Positions 33,739 to 41,746 of a stretch of DNA of 64,000 nt are shown in pieces. Numbering within the stretch: position 1 is the first letter of the stretch; each line of letters starts with the position of its first letter. The notes under the pieces are model-generated. The model was not told where the DNA came from. It ran no database searches and saw nothing but the letters and a program-made list of their open reading frames with translations. The stretch is taken from positions 1 to 64,000 of the forward strand of contig NZ_NNBP01000027.1 in the NCBI RefSeq assembly GCF_002803155.1, written 5' to 3'. Made by a program: the position numbers and the translations under genes. Source of the stretch: Streptomyces sp. CB02959 (GTDB lineage: Bacteria > Actinomycetota > Actinomycetes > Streptomycetales > Streptomycetaceae).

Positions 33739-34084
33739 GCGCTAGTCGTGACAGGCAATTTGGCAGGCTCCGATACCGATCAGGCGAAGAGGTGTGATTT
33801 CACGCCAATCGGTATGAGCTCCCCTATACCCACATACCGGTCCCGACACCTCCGGGATCAGCACAGTGATCACTTCGGTCGGTCGGATCGGAGACCTGCC
33901 TCACACCCACCGTCCCACCAGAAGTTGTCCGAAACCGCAACGCAGGAAGGCAGGCAGGCGACTCCACCCATCCACGCGCCGGGCTTCCCAGGCACGGCTT
34001 GCTTCTCCCCTCGTCGGACGGGCCTGCCCCTCCCCCTCCCGGGCCGTTGAGAGGAGTTCGCGCATGCGACCCCACCGCCCCGTT
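33739..34084. other. NRPS upstream region
   Basis: About 345 bp with no gene. It contains the inverted repeat at 33773-33815 close to the NRPS start and a 10-bp palindrome AGTGATCACT at 33865-33874. The right half approaches a decayed BCCT transporter. Confidence 0.5.
33773..33815. promoter_or_regulatory. inverted repeat upstream of the NRPS gene
   Basis: ATACCGAT (33773-33780) and ATCGGTAT (33808-33815), perfect 8-bp arms separated by 27 bp, starting 35 bp upstream of the NRPS start. Between the arms is GTGTGATTTCAC, itself two-fold symmetric at its ends. It is a plausible operator or looping site for pathway control. No regulator gene lies in the operon. Confidence 0.45.
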
Positions 34085-34220
34085 GACCAGCCGACGAGCC
34101 CTCCGACGAGGAACTCGCGGATGGCCCTGCCATGCGAGACGCGGGCGAGGACGGTGCCGACGAAGAGCGCCCAGGACAATCACCACGCCCAGTAGTTGAG
34201 CGTGCTCGGCCCCATCACGC
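34085..34220 (-). pseudogene. BCCT (betaine/choline) transporter relic with in-frame stop
   Basis: The minus strand reads GPSTLNYWAW, a TGA at about 34179-34181, then LSWALFVGTVLARVSHGRAIREFLVGGL. This is the signature region of betaine/carnitine/choline transporters ([24 protein letters not shown]). A TGG tryptophan codon has become TGA. Nothing else of the roughly 500-residue protein remains nearby. Confidence 0.7.
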
Positions 34221-34256
34221 CCCGGTGCGGCCCGGAGCAGGCCGAGCCCGCAGAGC

Positions 34257-36434
34257 TCAACCACCAACCGGCATCGACGAAGGCGGCTCCTCCCCGCACG
34301 ACGTGAGCGCCGCGCGGGCGTGCCGTAGGAGCCGTTCGTCGTCGGCGCAGCGGTAGCGGATCCGGCCCGTGCCGCCCGAGTTGTTGTGACGTCGGACGGC
34401 GGCGACCTCCTGGCGCAGCAGGGGCACGGCCGCGGTGGCCGCCGGGCCCATCCGCGCCCACGCGCCGGCCACGTCCGGACGGTTGTCGCGATGGGCCGAC
34501 CAGGCATGCAGCAGCGTGGGCATGGACTCCTCCGCGTCCGCTCCGGCCCGCCACATCGCCACCGCGAGGACGCCCGCGACCCAGCCCCCGTTCTCCTCGG
34601 GCGACGCCGCGAGCCGGCGCAGTGGGGGAAGCAGCGGAGCGGCGGCGGGTCCTATCCGGCCGATCACCCCCAGCGCGGAATGCCGCTCCCACCAGTGCTC
34701 CGCCGACAGGCTCTCGGACAGGACGGGCAGGACGGCCTCGATCTCGCCCCCGGCCGACCACAGTGCCTCGGCGGCGTCGATGCGATGCCGCGGCCGGCCG
34801 TCCACGGTCAGCCGCCGCAGCGCGGGCAGCGCCTCGCGGGCCGCCGCGCCCAGCCGCACCACTGCCTGCAGCGCGGCGCCCAACACGGCTCCGCCCACGT
34901 CCTCCGGGGTTCGCAACAGGTGCAGGATCGGCCCCAACGCCTCGGCCGAGCCGCCGGCGACAGCGGCCTTGAGCAGATGTTCCGTGGCAGGGGACGACTC
35001 CCCCGCTCCCGCCGACTCCCCCGATTCCCCGGACAGGTTCCCGGTGAGCCGTCCGACCAGCACCGCAGTCAGCGGCGCGGCGGCACGAGGATCCATCCGG
35101 CCGATCCAGTCACCGAGCTCCTCCGGTACGTGTCCCCGCCGCAGCACGTCGATGAGCCCCGGCACGGCCCGCGGGTCGCCCTGCGCCGCGAGTGCGCGCA
35201 GCGCCGCCCCGTAGGACGTCTCGTCCCACCGCGCCTGGACAGGGAACTGCGGCCCGGCCGCCACCCGTTGGGCCAGCGCCTCGGCCGCCGGGCCGCCGAT
35301 CGCATACAGCCACTCCAGCTCCGAGGCCGCCCACCGCACGATGCGGGGGTCGGCTTCCTTCATCTGCTCGCCCAGCAGCCGCACCGACTCCTCGTAGGGC
35401 CCCCGCCACCCCGTGAGCAGCAGACCGCTCATGTTGATCGCCGCACGCCGCTGCCCCCAGTCCGGGCTGCGCAACTGGTCCTCCAGCAGCGCGAACCGCT
35501 CCCGGACCTGGTCGTCCAAGGCATGGTGCAGCTCCTCCAGCAACTCGGTCGCCCAGGGAGCCTGCACCGCATCGCGGTGCGACGCCCTGAGCCGGCGCAG
35601 ATAGGAGATCATCGTCGATGTCTGCGGGGCGGGCACCGGGTCCTCAGGCGCCAAGCCCTCGGACGCCGGGCCCTCGCCCTGCCTGTCCCGGGCCTCCCGC
35701 ATCGCGGCGGTGGCGATCTCCACCGTACGCGCGGGCAGCCGATCGGGTGCCCGGCGCGCCAGTTGCGCCAGGACCGCCAACCGCAGCCCGGGATCCGTCG
35801 CCGTCGGGCCGCCGTCACCGGTCAGGAGCGCGGCCAGGGCATCTCCCGTCTGCCGGGCCCAAGTCGCGTTGCGGATGCCCAGTTCGCCCAGTGCCGCGAC
35901 CAGGGCCCGCGCGACACCCGCGTCCGGTTCCACGACGAGCCGCCGGCACAGCGCCGCGAGCACCGCATCGGGATCGTCGTGCAACTGCACCAGTGCACCC
36001 GGCAGCGCCCGCCGAAGCCCGGCGTCGGCGTCGTCGAGCAACTCCAGCAGCACCCCGCTGTGCGCCCGCGTCTCCGACTCCGCGCGGGCCAGGATCGCCA
36101 CCCATGCCGCGTACTCCTCCTCGTCGTCGGACCAGAAGTCGCCCTCTTCCACGTCCCGGCCGTCGCCGTCGACGCTGCGCAGCAGATCGACGATGTCGCC
36201 CCGACCCGGCAGGCCGTCCGTCGCCACCAGCTCGAACAGGAAGGGGATGCACGCGACCGTACTGTCGTAGACGTCCCCCTGGTGGTGCACCGCTCCGTAC
36301 ATGCCGTCCAGCGCCACCTCCCGATCAGCCGCGTCCGAGGACGCCAACCCTCGCAGCAGGCCCGGAACATCCGAAGCATCGCCGTATGCATGGCCCATGG
36401 ACGCCCAGTCGACGTCGTCGATCCCCGTGAACAT
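34257..36434 (-). CDS. large HEAT-repeat protein
   Basis: 725 aa from ATG 36434. Almost the whole length is alpha-helical HEAT-like repeats, for example DAGLRRALPGALVQLHDDPD, DAGVARALVAALGELG, DPRIVRWAASELEWLYAIGG, DPRAVPGLIDVLRRG and HSALGVIGRIGPAAAPLLPP. It has no signal peptide or transmembrane segment and an acidic patch (SDDEEEYAAW) near residue 105. HEAT solenoids usually act as protein-binding scaffolds. No partner gene is adjacent on the same strand. Longer upstream starts would add about 178 low-complexity residues and are unlikely. Confidence 0.8.
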   Translation of the reverse strand: MFTGIDDVDWASMGHAYGDASDVPGLLRGLASSDAADREVALDGMYGAVHHQGDVYDSTVACIPFLFELVATDGLPGRGDIVDLLRSVDGDGRDVEEGDFWSDDEEEYAAWVAILARAESETRAHSGVLLELLDDADAGLRRALPGALVQLHDDPDAVLAALCRRLVVEPDAGVARALVAALGELGIRNATWARQTGDALAALLTGDGGPTATDPGLRLAVLAQLARRAPDRLPARTVEIATAAMREARDRQGEGPASEGLAPEDPVPAPQTSTMISYLRRLRASHRDAVQAPWATELLEELHHALDDQVRERFALLEDQLRSPDWGQRRAAINMSGLLLTGWRGPYEESVRLLGEQMKEADPRIVRWAASELEWLYAIGGPAAEALAQRVAAGPQFPVQARWDETSYGAALRALAAQGDPRAVPGLIDVLRRGHVPEELGDWIGRMDPRAAAPLTAVLVGRLTGNLSGESGESAGAGESSPATEHLLKAAVAGGSAEALGPILHLLRTPEDVGGAVLGAALQAVVRLGAAAREALPALRRLTVDGRPRHRIDAAEALWSAGGEIEAVLPVLSESLSAEHWWERHSALGVIGRIGPAAAPLLPPLRRLAASPEENGGWVAGVLAVAMWRAGADAEESMPTLLHAWSAHRDNRPDVAGAWARMGPAATAAVPLLRQEVAAVRRHNNSGGTGRIRYRCADDERLLRHARAALTSCGEEPPSSMPVGG

Positions 36435-36668
36435 GACCGCGAGTCTGCCGCACGTCACGGACGGGCCGTTGCGGGGCCGTCGCCAGTGGCTCCGGGCCCC
36501 GCAACGGGCGACGTGCTCGCGGACGGCGGCGGGCGGGCAGCGCTCCGCGCAGGCTTGGGCGGTGTCCGACGGGTCCGGTGACTGGGTGGGCATCCATGCC
36601 GGTCCACCCGTCGTGGGACGGGGTGATACAGGCCCCGTCCGGCCGATCACGCGGAGAGCGCCGACGCG

Positions 36669-36696
36669 GCCGACGCGATCGTGGGTGATCCGGCTG
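36669..36696 (+). repeat. 28-nt direct repeat, copy 1 (flanks the LysE gene)
   Basis: GCCGACGCGATCGTGGGTGATCCGGCTG; 26 of 28 positions match the copy at 37595-37622. The two copies bracket the LysE-type exporter gene at about equal distance. Confidence 0.7.
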
Positions 36697-36713
36697 CAGT
36701 CGTTGTTGTCGTC

Positions 36714-36740
36714 GGCTGGCTGGCTGGCTGGCTGGCTGGC
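36714..36740 (+). repeat. GGCT tetranucleotide microsatellite
   Basis: GGCT repeated six times plus GGC (27 nt), starting 18 bp after the direct repeat and about 150 bp upstream of the LysE start. It is not inside a convincing coding sequence. Such tracts are slippage-prone. Confidence 0.85.
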
Positions 36741-36887
36741 GTCAGGGTGCACGGAGACACCGAACGGCAGGGCCGTATCCTGAGTCAGGCGATGCAGGAG
36801 CTTCCGATACGTCGCAGCCGCCCGTCGCAGGCGGGCGCCGCCCAACTCCGGGTACCAGGTGCCCGGTAAACGATCAGGAGTTGACCG

Positions 36888-37532
36888 GTGATCAGTCTGG
36901 CCGCAGTGGGAGGAGTGGCCCTGGTCGAACTGGGCATGGCCCTGACTCCGGGACCGAACATGATCCACCTCGCCTCTCGCGCGATCACCCAGGGCCGCAG
37001 GGCGGGCCTGGTCAGCCTGAGCGGGACTGCCGTGGGATTCCTGTGCTACCTGCTGGCCGCGGCCGCGGGCCTGTCCGCGTTGTTCGCCGCTGTGCCGCTG
37101 GCGTTCACGGTGGTCAAGCTCGCCGGGGCCGCCTACCTCGCCTTCCTGGCCTGGACCATGCTCAAGCCCGGTGGCCGCTCGCCCTTCGCCCCGGCCCAGG
37201 ACCTAGCTCCGGTCTCTGACGTCCGCCTGTTCTCGATGGGGCTCCTGACCAACCTGCTCAACCCCAAGATCGCTCTCATGTACGCCGCGCTTCTTCCCCA
37301 GTTCATGGATCCGCAGGCAGGCCCGGACTGGGCGCAACTGCTCCAGCTCGGTGGTGTGCAGATCATCGTGGGGATCTCCGTGAACGCTCTGATCATGCTG
37401 GGCGCAGCACGGGTTTCGGGGTTTCTGGCCGCCCGACCCCGCGTGATGACCGCTCAGCGGTTCGCGTCAGGCGGCTTGCTCGGCGTCTTCGCGCTGCGCA
37501 CCGCCCTGTCCCATACGCCTGTCTCGGCCTGA
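36888..37532 (+). CDS. LysE-family amino-acid/metabolite exporter
   Basis: 214 aa from GTG 36888, with AGGAG seven bases upstream. About six hydrophobic helices. The LysE/RhtB signature LGMALTPGPNMIHLASRAITQGRRAG lies near residues 15-40. Others are KLAGAAYLAFLAWTMLKPGG and the helix-3/4 motif LFSMGLLTNLLNPKIALMYAALLPQF. It should sit in the cytoplasmic membrane and export amino acids or related small molecules. It is monocistronic and bracketed by a 28-nt direct repeat. Confidence 0.9.
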   Translation: MISLAAVGGVALVELGMALTPGPNMIHLASRAITQGRRAGLVSLSGTAVGFLCYLLAAAAGLSALFAAVPLAFTVVKLAGAAYLAFLAWTMLKPGGRSPFAPAQDLAPVSDVRLFSMGLLTNLLNPKIALMYAALLPQFMDPQAGPDWAQLLQLGGVQIIVGISVNALIMLGAARVSGFLAARPRVMTAQRFASGGLLGVFALRTALSHTPVSA

Positions 37533-37594
37533 GCCATGCCCGCGCGCCTGTGACACCGGTCCTGCTGGGGCCGGTCGAACATGGCACGGAGATC

Positions 37595-37622
37595 GCCGAC
37601 GCGATCGTGAGTGATCTGGCTG
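37595..37622 (+). repeat. 28-nt direct repeat, copy 2
   Basis: GCCGACGCGATCGTGAGTGATCTGGCTG, the partner of 36669-36696 (26/28 identical), 62 bp past the LysE stop and just before a broken IS5-like transposase. Confidence 0.7.
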
Positions 37623-37685
37623 TTCTCATCAGCAGCGCCCGGCGCTAGAACCAGAGCGTCTACCGCTGGGTCGCGTAGCAGGAGG

Positions 37686-38130
37686 TCATGTTCGGAGCCA
37701 GCTGGCGACGGACGTCGCGGTGGCGGTCCCGAGGAAAACGTAGCCGCGCTTGTCGTAGCGAGTCGCGACCGCCCGGGACTGCTTCAAGCGGTTGATCGTC
37801 CGCTCGACGGTGTTGCGCCTCTTGTAGCGGTCCTCATCGAAGGCGGGTGGCCGTGCGCCACGTGCGCCCTTGCGCAGGCGGGCTGCCTGGCTGTCGGTCT
37901 TCTCCGGGGTGGTGTGGCGGATTCCCCGCCGTCCGCAGGTACTCGCGGATAGAACCGCCGCTGTAAGCCTTGTCGGCCGCAAGACTGTCCGGCTTCTTGC
38001 GTGGCCGTCCCAGGCCAGGTCGGCGGCACACCGACTCCGCCGCCGACGCCTCGACCGCCCGACTCGTCGAACACCAGCCACCCGACCGAGTCCCACCACG
38101 CCCCACTCCGACCCGGCGACACCACAGCAT
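37686..38130 (-). pseudogene. IS5-like transposase, truncated and frameshifted
   Basis: In one frame the minus strand reads GLGRPRKKPDSLAADKAYSGGSIREYLRTAG. After a frameshift near 37925 it continues GIRHTTPEKTDSQAARLRKG, RYKRRNTVERTINRLKQSRAVATRYDKR and ends SVASWLRT at 37686. This is the C-terminal half of a DDE transposase of the IS5 group. The N-terminal half is missing, cut about 30 bp before the TetR stop. Confidence 0.8.
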
Positions 38131-38161
38131 CGACCCCTTGGTCCGACTGCGCGAATGGGGG

Positions 38162-38722
38162 CTATTCCAACAACCGCTGCCTGATCAGCGCCATCACCTC
38201 CGCGCGACTGTGCTTGCCGTTGTCGGCGGCGTGGAAGTGGTTGCCGATGCGCACCGAGACGGCGATCATGCAGCGGACCTCGACCTCGTCCTCATCGGGA
38301 CAGAAGGAGGAGAACAGCGAACGCAGGTACTCCATACGGCGGTTGTCCACGCGGCGCAGACGCTCGGCGACGGCGGCGTCGCGGCGGGCCCACTCGCGGA
38401 TCGCCAGATCGGCGGTGGTGCCCCGCACCGGCCCGTCGGTGGCGGCAGCGACGATGGCGAACAGTCGCTCCAGCCTGGTCCTGGCATCTCCCCCGCCGCT
38501 CTCCACCTGCTCGATCACGCTCTCGGCGACCTCGTACTCCCAGGTGTCGAGCATTTCCGTAAGCAGCGCGTCCCGATTGCGGAAGTACCCGTAGAAGCCA
38601 CCCTTGCTGACGCCGAGTGCCTGCGCCAGCACCTCGATCCGGACCGCTTCCGGGCCTCCTGCAACGAGTGCCCGCAAGCCTTCCTCGATCCACTTGCCGC
38701 GTGGCGTGCGCGTCGCGCCCAT
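38162..38722 (-). CDS. TetR-family repressor
   Basis: 186 aa. The N-terminal helix-turn-helix shows IEVLAQALGVSKGGFYGYFRNRDALLTEML, the classic TetR recognition helix. The ligand domain is helical (RRDAAVAERLRRVDNRRMEYL). Its divergent neighbour is a DUF2867-like gene, and two matching palindromes (38752-38767 and 38786-38803) lie between them, so it probably represses itself and that gene. A broken transposase sits directly behind its 3' end. Confidence 0.92.
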   Translation of the reverse strand: MGATRTPRGKWIEEGLRALVAGGPEAVRIEVLAQALGVSKGGFYGYFRNRDALLTEMLDTWEYEVAESVIEQVESGGGDARTRLERLFAIVAAATDGPVRGTTADLAIREWARRDAAVAERLRRVDNRRMEYLRSLFSSFCPDEDEVEVRCMIAVSVRIGNHFHAADNGKHSRAEVMALIRQRLLE

Positions 38723-38751
38723 GGTGTGTGCCTCCTCACGTCCCCGCCAAG

Positions 38752-38767
38752 TATACGGGGGCGTATA
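38752..38767. promoter_or_regulatory. TetR operator 1
   Basis: TATACGGGGGCGTATA: perfect 6-bp arms TATACG/CGTATA around 4 bases, 30 bp upstream of the TetR start. Confidence 0.8.
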
Positions 38768-38785
38768 AATGGCTCTATGCTCGAT

Positions 38786-38803
38786 CTATACGCCACCGTA
38801 TAG
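38786..38803. promoter_or_regulatory. TetR operator 2
   Basis: CTATACGCCACCGTATAG: perfect 7-bp arms around 4 bases, with the same TATACG-N4-CGTATA core as operator 1. Centre-to-centre distance is 35 bp. It is 27 bp upstream of the DUF2867-like start, overlapping its likely promoter. Confidence 0.82.
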
Positions 38804-38829
38804 ATACCTGCATGGAGAGGGGCCTGCTC

Positions 38830-39432
38830 ATGCGACTTCCCCGAACCGCCCACACCGACCGCCCCTGGCGGATCCACGAGATCGCCGGCGACTTCACGGT
38901 TGAGGACGTGTGGGCACTGTCCACCCCCGGCGGACCCGACGACCTGGTGTGGCTGGTACGCCAGATCGCCGAAGGAATCCGCGGCGGGGTGAGCGGAGAA
39001 GGTGCCGTCTCCCGCGTGCTTTTCGCCGTCCGCTGGAAGCTCGGGGCGCTGCTCGGCTGGGACAAGTCCGGTACCGGCATCGGCACCCGGCTGCCCTCCC
39101 TGCACGACCGCTTGCCGAAGGACCTTCGGGAGGGCCCCCAGGGTCCCGACCTCGGCTCGTCCCCGTTCACCTCCCTCTATCTGAGGGACGACGAGTGGGC
39201 CGCCGAGATGGGCAACAAGACCGTGCACGCAGTGATGCACATCGCCTGGGTCCCGGACGGGTCCGGCGGCTACCGCGGCCAGATGGCCGTCCTGGTGAAG
39301 CCGAACGGGTTTTTCGGAACCCTCTATATGGCCGCGATCAAGCCTTTCCGGTACGTCGGGGTGTACCCGGCACTGATGCGCTCCATCGCCCGCCAGTGGC
39401 AGGCGAACGCCGCCAGGCGGGGCGCGCGCTGA
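38830..39432 (+). CDS. DUF2867-like protein, TetR target
   Basis: 200 aa from ATG 38830, preceded by GGAGAGG; the ATG at 38812 contains that Shine-Dalgarno and is rejected. Features are DRPWRIHEIAGDFTVEDVWAL, a GALLGWDKSGTGI turn, SPFTSLYLRDDEWAAEMGNKTVHAVMHIAWV and MAVLVKPNGFFGTLYMAAIKPF, consistent with DUF2867-type proteins. These often sit beside TetR regulators or SDR proteins. No catalytic role is established. Regulation by the divergent TetR protein is strongly suggested by the twin operators. Confidence 0.75.
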   Translation: MRLPRTAHTDRPWRIHEIAGDFTVEDVWALSTPGGPDDLVWLVRQIAEGIRGGVSGEGAVSRVLFAVRWKLGALLGWDKSGTGIGTRLPSLHDRLPKDLREGPQGPDLGSSPFTSLYLRDDEWAAEMGNKTVHAVMHIAWVPDGSGGYRGQMAVLVKPNGFFGTLYMAAIKPFRYVGVYPALMRSIARQWQANAARRGAR

Positions 39433-39747
39433 CGCGATGCCACCGTGGCCTGTTCGGCGGGTCCGCACGGCACTTCCCACTGCATTCGCCACGGCTCCAC
39501 CGCCAAGCACAGCAGAGTGCGAACACCCTCTGCAGTCCGCACGATCGCCGCTTCGGGTAACGATCCACGGCATCGCCCGAGAGCAAAGGGAACGCCAGCC
39601 CCCGCACCACCGGCGTGCGCAAGCTTCGCCATGCCGTTGCGCAGCGCTCGGCCGACTGGTGCCGCATCAGCCAACCCTTGCTCTGCTGAGGCCGGGCTGG
39701 TCACGCCTGGGATGATTTTCGCTACGAATCCACCACGAGGGGGTCCA
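39433..39747. other. intergenic region
   Basis: 315 bp with no recognised gene, repeat or hairpin. The last 10 bases hold a G-rich Shine-Dalgarno for the next gene. Confidence 0.5.
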
Positions 39748-40617
39748 GTGGAGATCATCGAGCACGCGATCAATGCGCACTGCGAGGGTGTGATGGTGGA
39801 GCCCCTCGGGGGCAGCACGGTGGGCGTGCTGGTGCTGGCCGGTTCGAGCGGTCGGATCGAAACCGACCGCTGCCGCCTGCTCGCGCGCACCGGGATGACT
39901 GCGCTGTCGATCCGGTGGTTCGGCGGCGAAGGCCAACCCGCGGGAATCTGCGAGATTCCACTGGAGACCTTCAGCACCGCAATCGATCTGCTGCGGGCCG
40001 AGGGAGCGGAGAGGATAGGCGTGCTCGGGTTGTCCAAGGGCGCCGAAGCCGCCCTGCTCCTCGCCATCCGCGATCCGCGTGTTGACGCGGTGGTCGCGTT
40101 GTCGCCCACCTCCGTTGTCTGGGCGAACGTCGGCCCCGGTACCGACGGGAGGACCTACCCCTATCGCTCGTCGTGGACGTGGCGGGAGGAGCCTGTCCCG
40201 TTCGTCCCCTACGACGACAGCTGGGCTCCTACGGAAGCGGAAGGGGAGCCCACTGCCTGCCGAACGCTCTACGAACGCAGTCGGCAGACCTTTGACGAGG
40301 CGGCCAGGCAGGCCGTGATCCCGATCGAGCAGTCCACCGCTGAGATTCTGCTCGTGGCGGGTGGTGACGATGAAATGTGGCCGTCGTTGGTGTTCGCCCA
40401 GGAGTTGGCGTCACGCTGCGCTTCGGCGGGACGCACCGCCAAGGTCATCAGCACGGCCGACGCCGGGCATCGCCCGCGGTTGCCGGGAGAAGGACCGGCC
40501 GCCTCGTCCCACCGGTTCCGCTATGGCGGTACTGCCGAGGCCGACGCTGATCTCGGCGCGAAGGCATGGCCTGACATCGTGGGCGTGCTCGCAGGGCCTG
40601 TGGCCTTGGGGAGCTGA
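39748..40617 (+). CDS. BAAT C-terminal-like acyl-CoA thioesterase/hydrolase
   Basis: 289 aa from GTG 39748 (GAGGGGG upstream). Alpha/beta hydrolase of the bile-acid-CoA:amino-acid N-acyltransferase C-terminal type. GVLVLAGSSGRIETDRCRLLA starts the fold. The nucleophile elbow is IGVLGLSKGAEAALLLA with G-x-S-x-G. VDAVVALSPTSVVW follows, then LLVAGGDDEMWPS (Asp) and STADAGHRPRLPG (His). Bacterial homologues act as acyl-CoA thioesterases or related hydrolases. Its end abuts an IS630 remnant, but its own frame looks complete. Confidence 0.82.
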   Translation: MEIIEHAINAHCEGVMVEPLGGSTVGVLVLAGSSGRIETDRCRLLARTGMTALSIRWFGGEGQPAGICEIPLETFSTAIDLLRAEGAERIGVLGLSKGAEAALLLAIRDPRVDAVVALSPTSVVWANVGPGTDGRTYPYRSSWTWREEPVPFVPYDDSWAPTEAEGEPTACRTLYERSRQTFDEAARQAVIPIEQSTAEILLVAGGDDEMWPSLVFAQELASRCASAGRTAKVISTADAGHRPRLPGEGPAASSHRFRYGGTAEADADLGAKAWPDIVGVLAGPVALGS

Positions 40618-40621
40618 TCAG

Positions 40622-40780
40622 GCCGGCGACCAGGAAGTCGGCCAGCTCGGCCAGGCTCCAGGTCGAGAAGGGCAGGCCGCGCTCGGCCGACTTGGACTTG
40701 GCGTGCTTCTTGATCTCCCGGCGTTCCGGGAGGGTGAACGTCCTCGGCCGGCCGCCCTTCGATGACCTGCGCAGCTCTCG
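40622..40780 (-). pseudogene. IS630-type transposase fragment
   Basis: The minus strand reads SSKGGRPRTFTLPERREIKKHAKSK and AERGLPFSTWSLAELADFLV, the middle of the N-terminal helix-turn-helix part of an IS630 transposase. The homology stops abruptly at the thioesterase 3' end. It differs from the IS630 element at the left edge of the window. Confidence 0.7.
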
Positions 40781-41009
40781 GCTCTGACTCTCGACTCCGG
40801 CTCTCGGCTCTGGTTCGGGTGAGGTCTTTGATCCAGATCGCCGAGGCACGCAGGCGAAGAGCGGCGAGGTGGCTTTCCGGGGGCTTGTCGTGGCACAAGC
40901 CGACGCACGAGTTGCTTCCTCGTCATAAACCGTCAGTTCAGGGGCCGTTCGGTCCCGCCCTTGGCGCGATGCGATGTTCAAATGTCTGATGTTTGTATAT
41001 GGTGCTGCC

Positions 41010-41696
41010 ATGAAGCGCATCACTACACCGCGCAGGACGGCGAGTCTGTCCGCACAGCTCGTGGACAGTCTCCGCTCGCACATCGAGGCAGGCGGATGGC
41101 CGGTGGGAACGCGGATTCCGCCGGAGCAGGCTCTCATCGAGGAGCTCGGGGTCGGGCGCAGCACGCTGCGGGAGGCGCTCGGGGCGCTCGCGCACCTGGG
41201 TCTGCTGGAAGCTCGGATCGGGGACGGCACCTACGTCCGCTCGTCGAGTGAGCTTCAGTCGGTCATGGTGCGGCGAGCAAGTTCCGCGCAGCGGGAGAAC
41301 GTCCTCGAACTCCGCACCGTCCTTGAGGAGTACGCCTCGGGGGCCGCCGCCCTGCGTCGCGACGAGGACCAACTGCACCAGCTGCGGGAGCTGCTGGCCG
41401 ACGCCGACACGGCCGCTGCGGGTGGGGACATGTCGTTGGCCGGGAGCGTCGACGCACTGTTCCACCGGGCCGTTGTGAGGGCGAGCAAGAACGACCTGCT
41501 GGTCGAGGTGTACGACTACCTCGGTACGGCTCTCACCTCCTCCTTGGGCGGCCTGCCCTGGGACGCGGCCGACGCCGAGGAGCACGCCGGCCTGCACAGG
41601 CGGCTCGTCGACGCGATCGAGGCCCAGGACGAGAGCGGCGCCCGCGACGCGGCGGCCGCGATCGTCCAGCTCACCCGCGACCATGAGAAAGAGTGA
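41010..41696 (+). CDS. GntR/FadR-family regulator upstream of the carboxylic acid reductase
   Basis: 228 aa from ATG 41010. Winged helix: LSAQLVDSLRSHIEAGGWPVGTRIPPEQALIEELGVGRSTLREALGAL, then GLLEARIGDGTYV. The FadR C-terminal helical effector domain has VLELRTVLEEYASGAAALR, DALFHRAVVRASKNDLLVEVY and HAGLHRRLVDAIEAQD, with the Asp/His pattern that often binds a metal plus organic acid. It lies 50 bp upstream of the CAR gene on the same strand and probably controls it in response to a carboxylate. Confidence 0.9.
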   Translation: MKRITTPRRTASLSAQLVDSLRSHIEAGGWPVGTRIPPEQALIEELGVGRSTLREALGALAHLGLLEARIGDGTYVRSSSELQSVMVRRASSAQRENVLELRTVLEEYASGAAALRRDEDQLHQLRELLADADTAAAGGDMSLAGSVDALFHRAVVRASKNDLLVEVYDYLGTALTSSLGGLPWDAADAEEHAGLHRRLVDAIEAQDESGARDAAAAIVQLTRDHEKE

Positions 41697-41746
41697 AGTC
41701 CCTCCCCCACTTGAACGGGCCCTCAAGGCCACTAAGGAGAAGACTC

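Larger units (their letters stand above)
36435..36887. other. intergenic region with microsatellite and one copy of a direct repeat
   Basis: About 450 bp between divergent genes. It holds one copy of a 28-nt direct repeat (36669-36696) and a GGCT tetranucleotide tract (36714-36740). GATCAGGAGTTGACCG lies just before the LysE start. No gene is recognised. Confidence 0.5.

Noticed and set aside
34386-36581. 731-codon plus-strand frame opposite the HEAT protein
   Set aside because: His/Arg/Pro-rich shadow; HEAT repeats are clear on the minus strand.
36681-36869. Small ORF through the GGCT repeat
   Set aside because: No Shine-Dalgarno and low-complexity product caused by the repeat itself.
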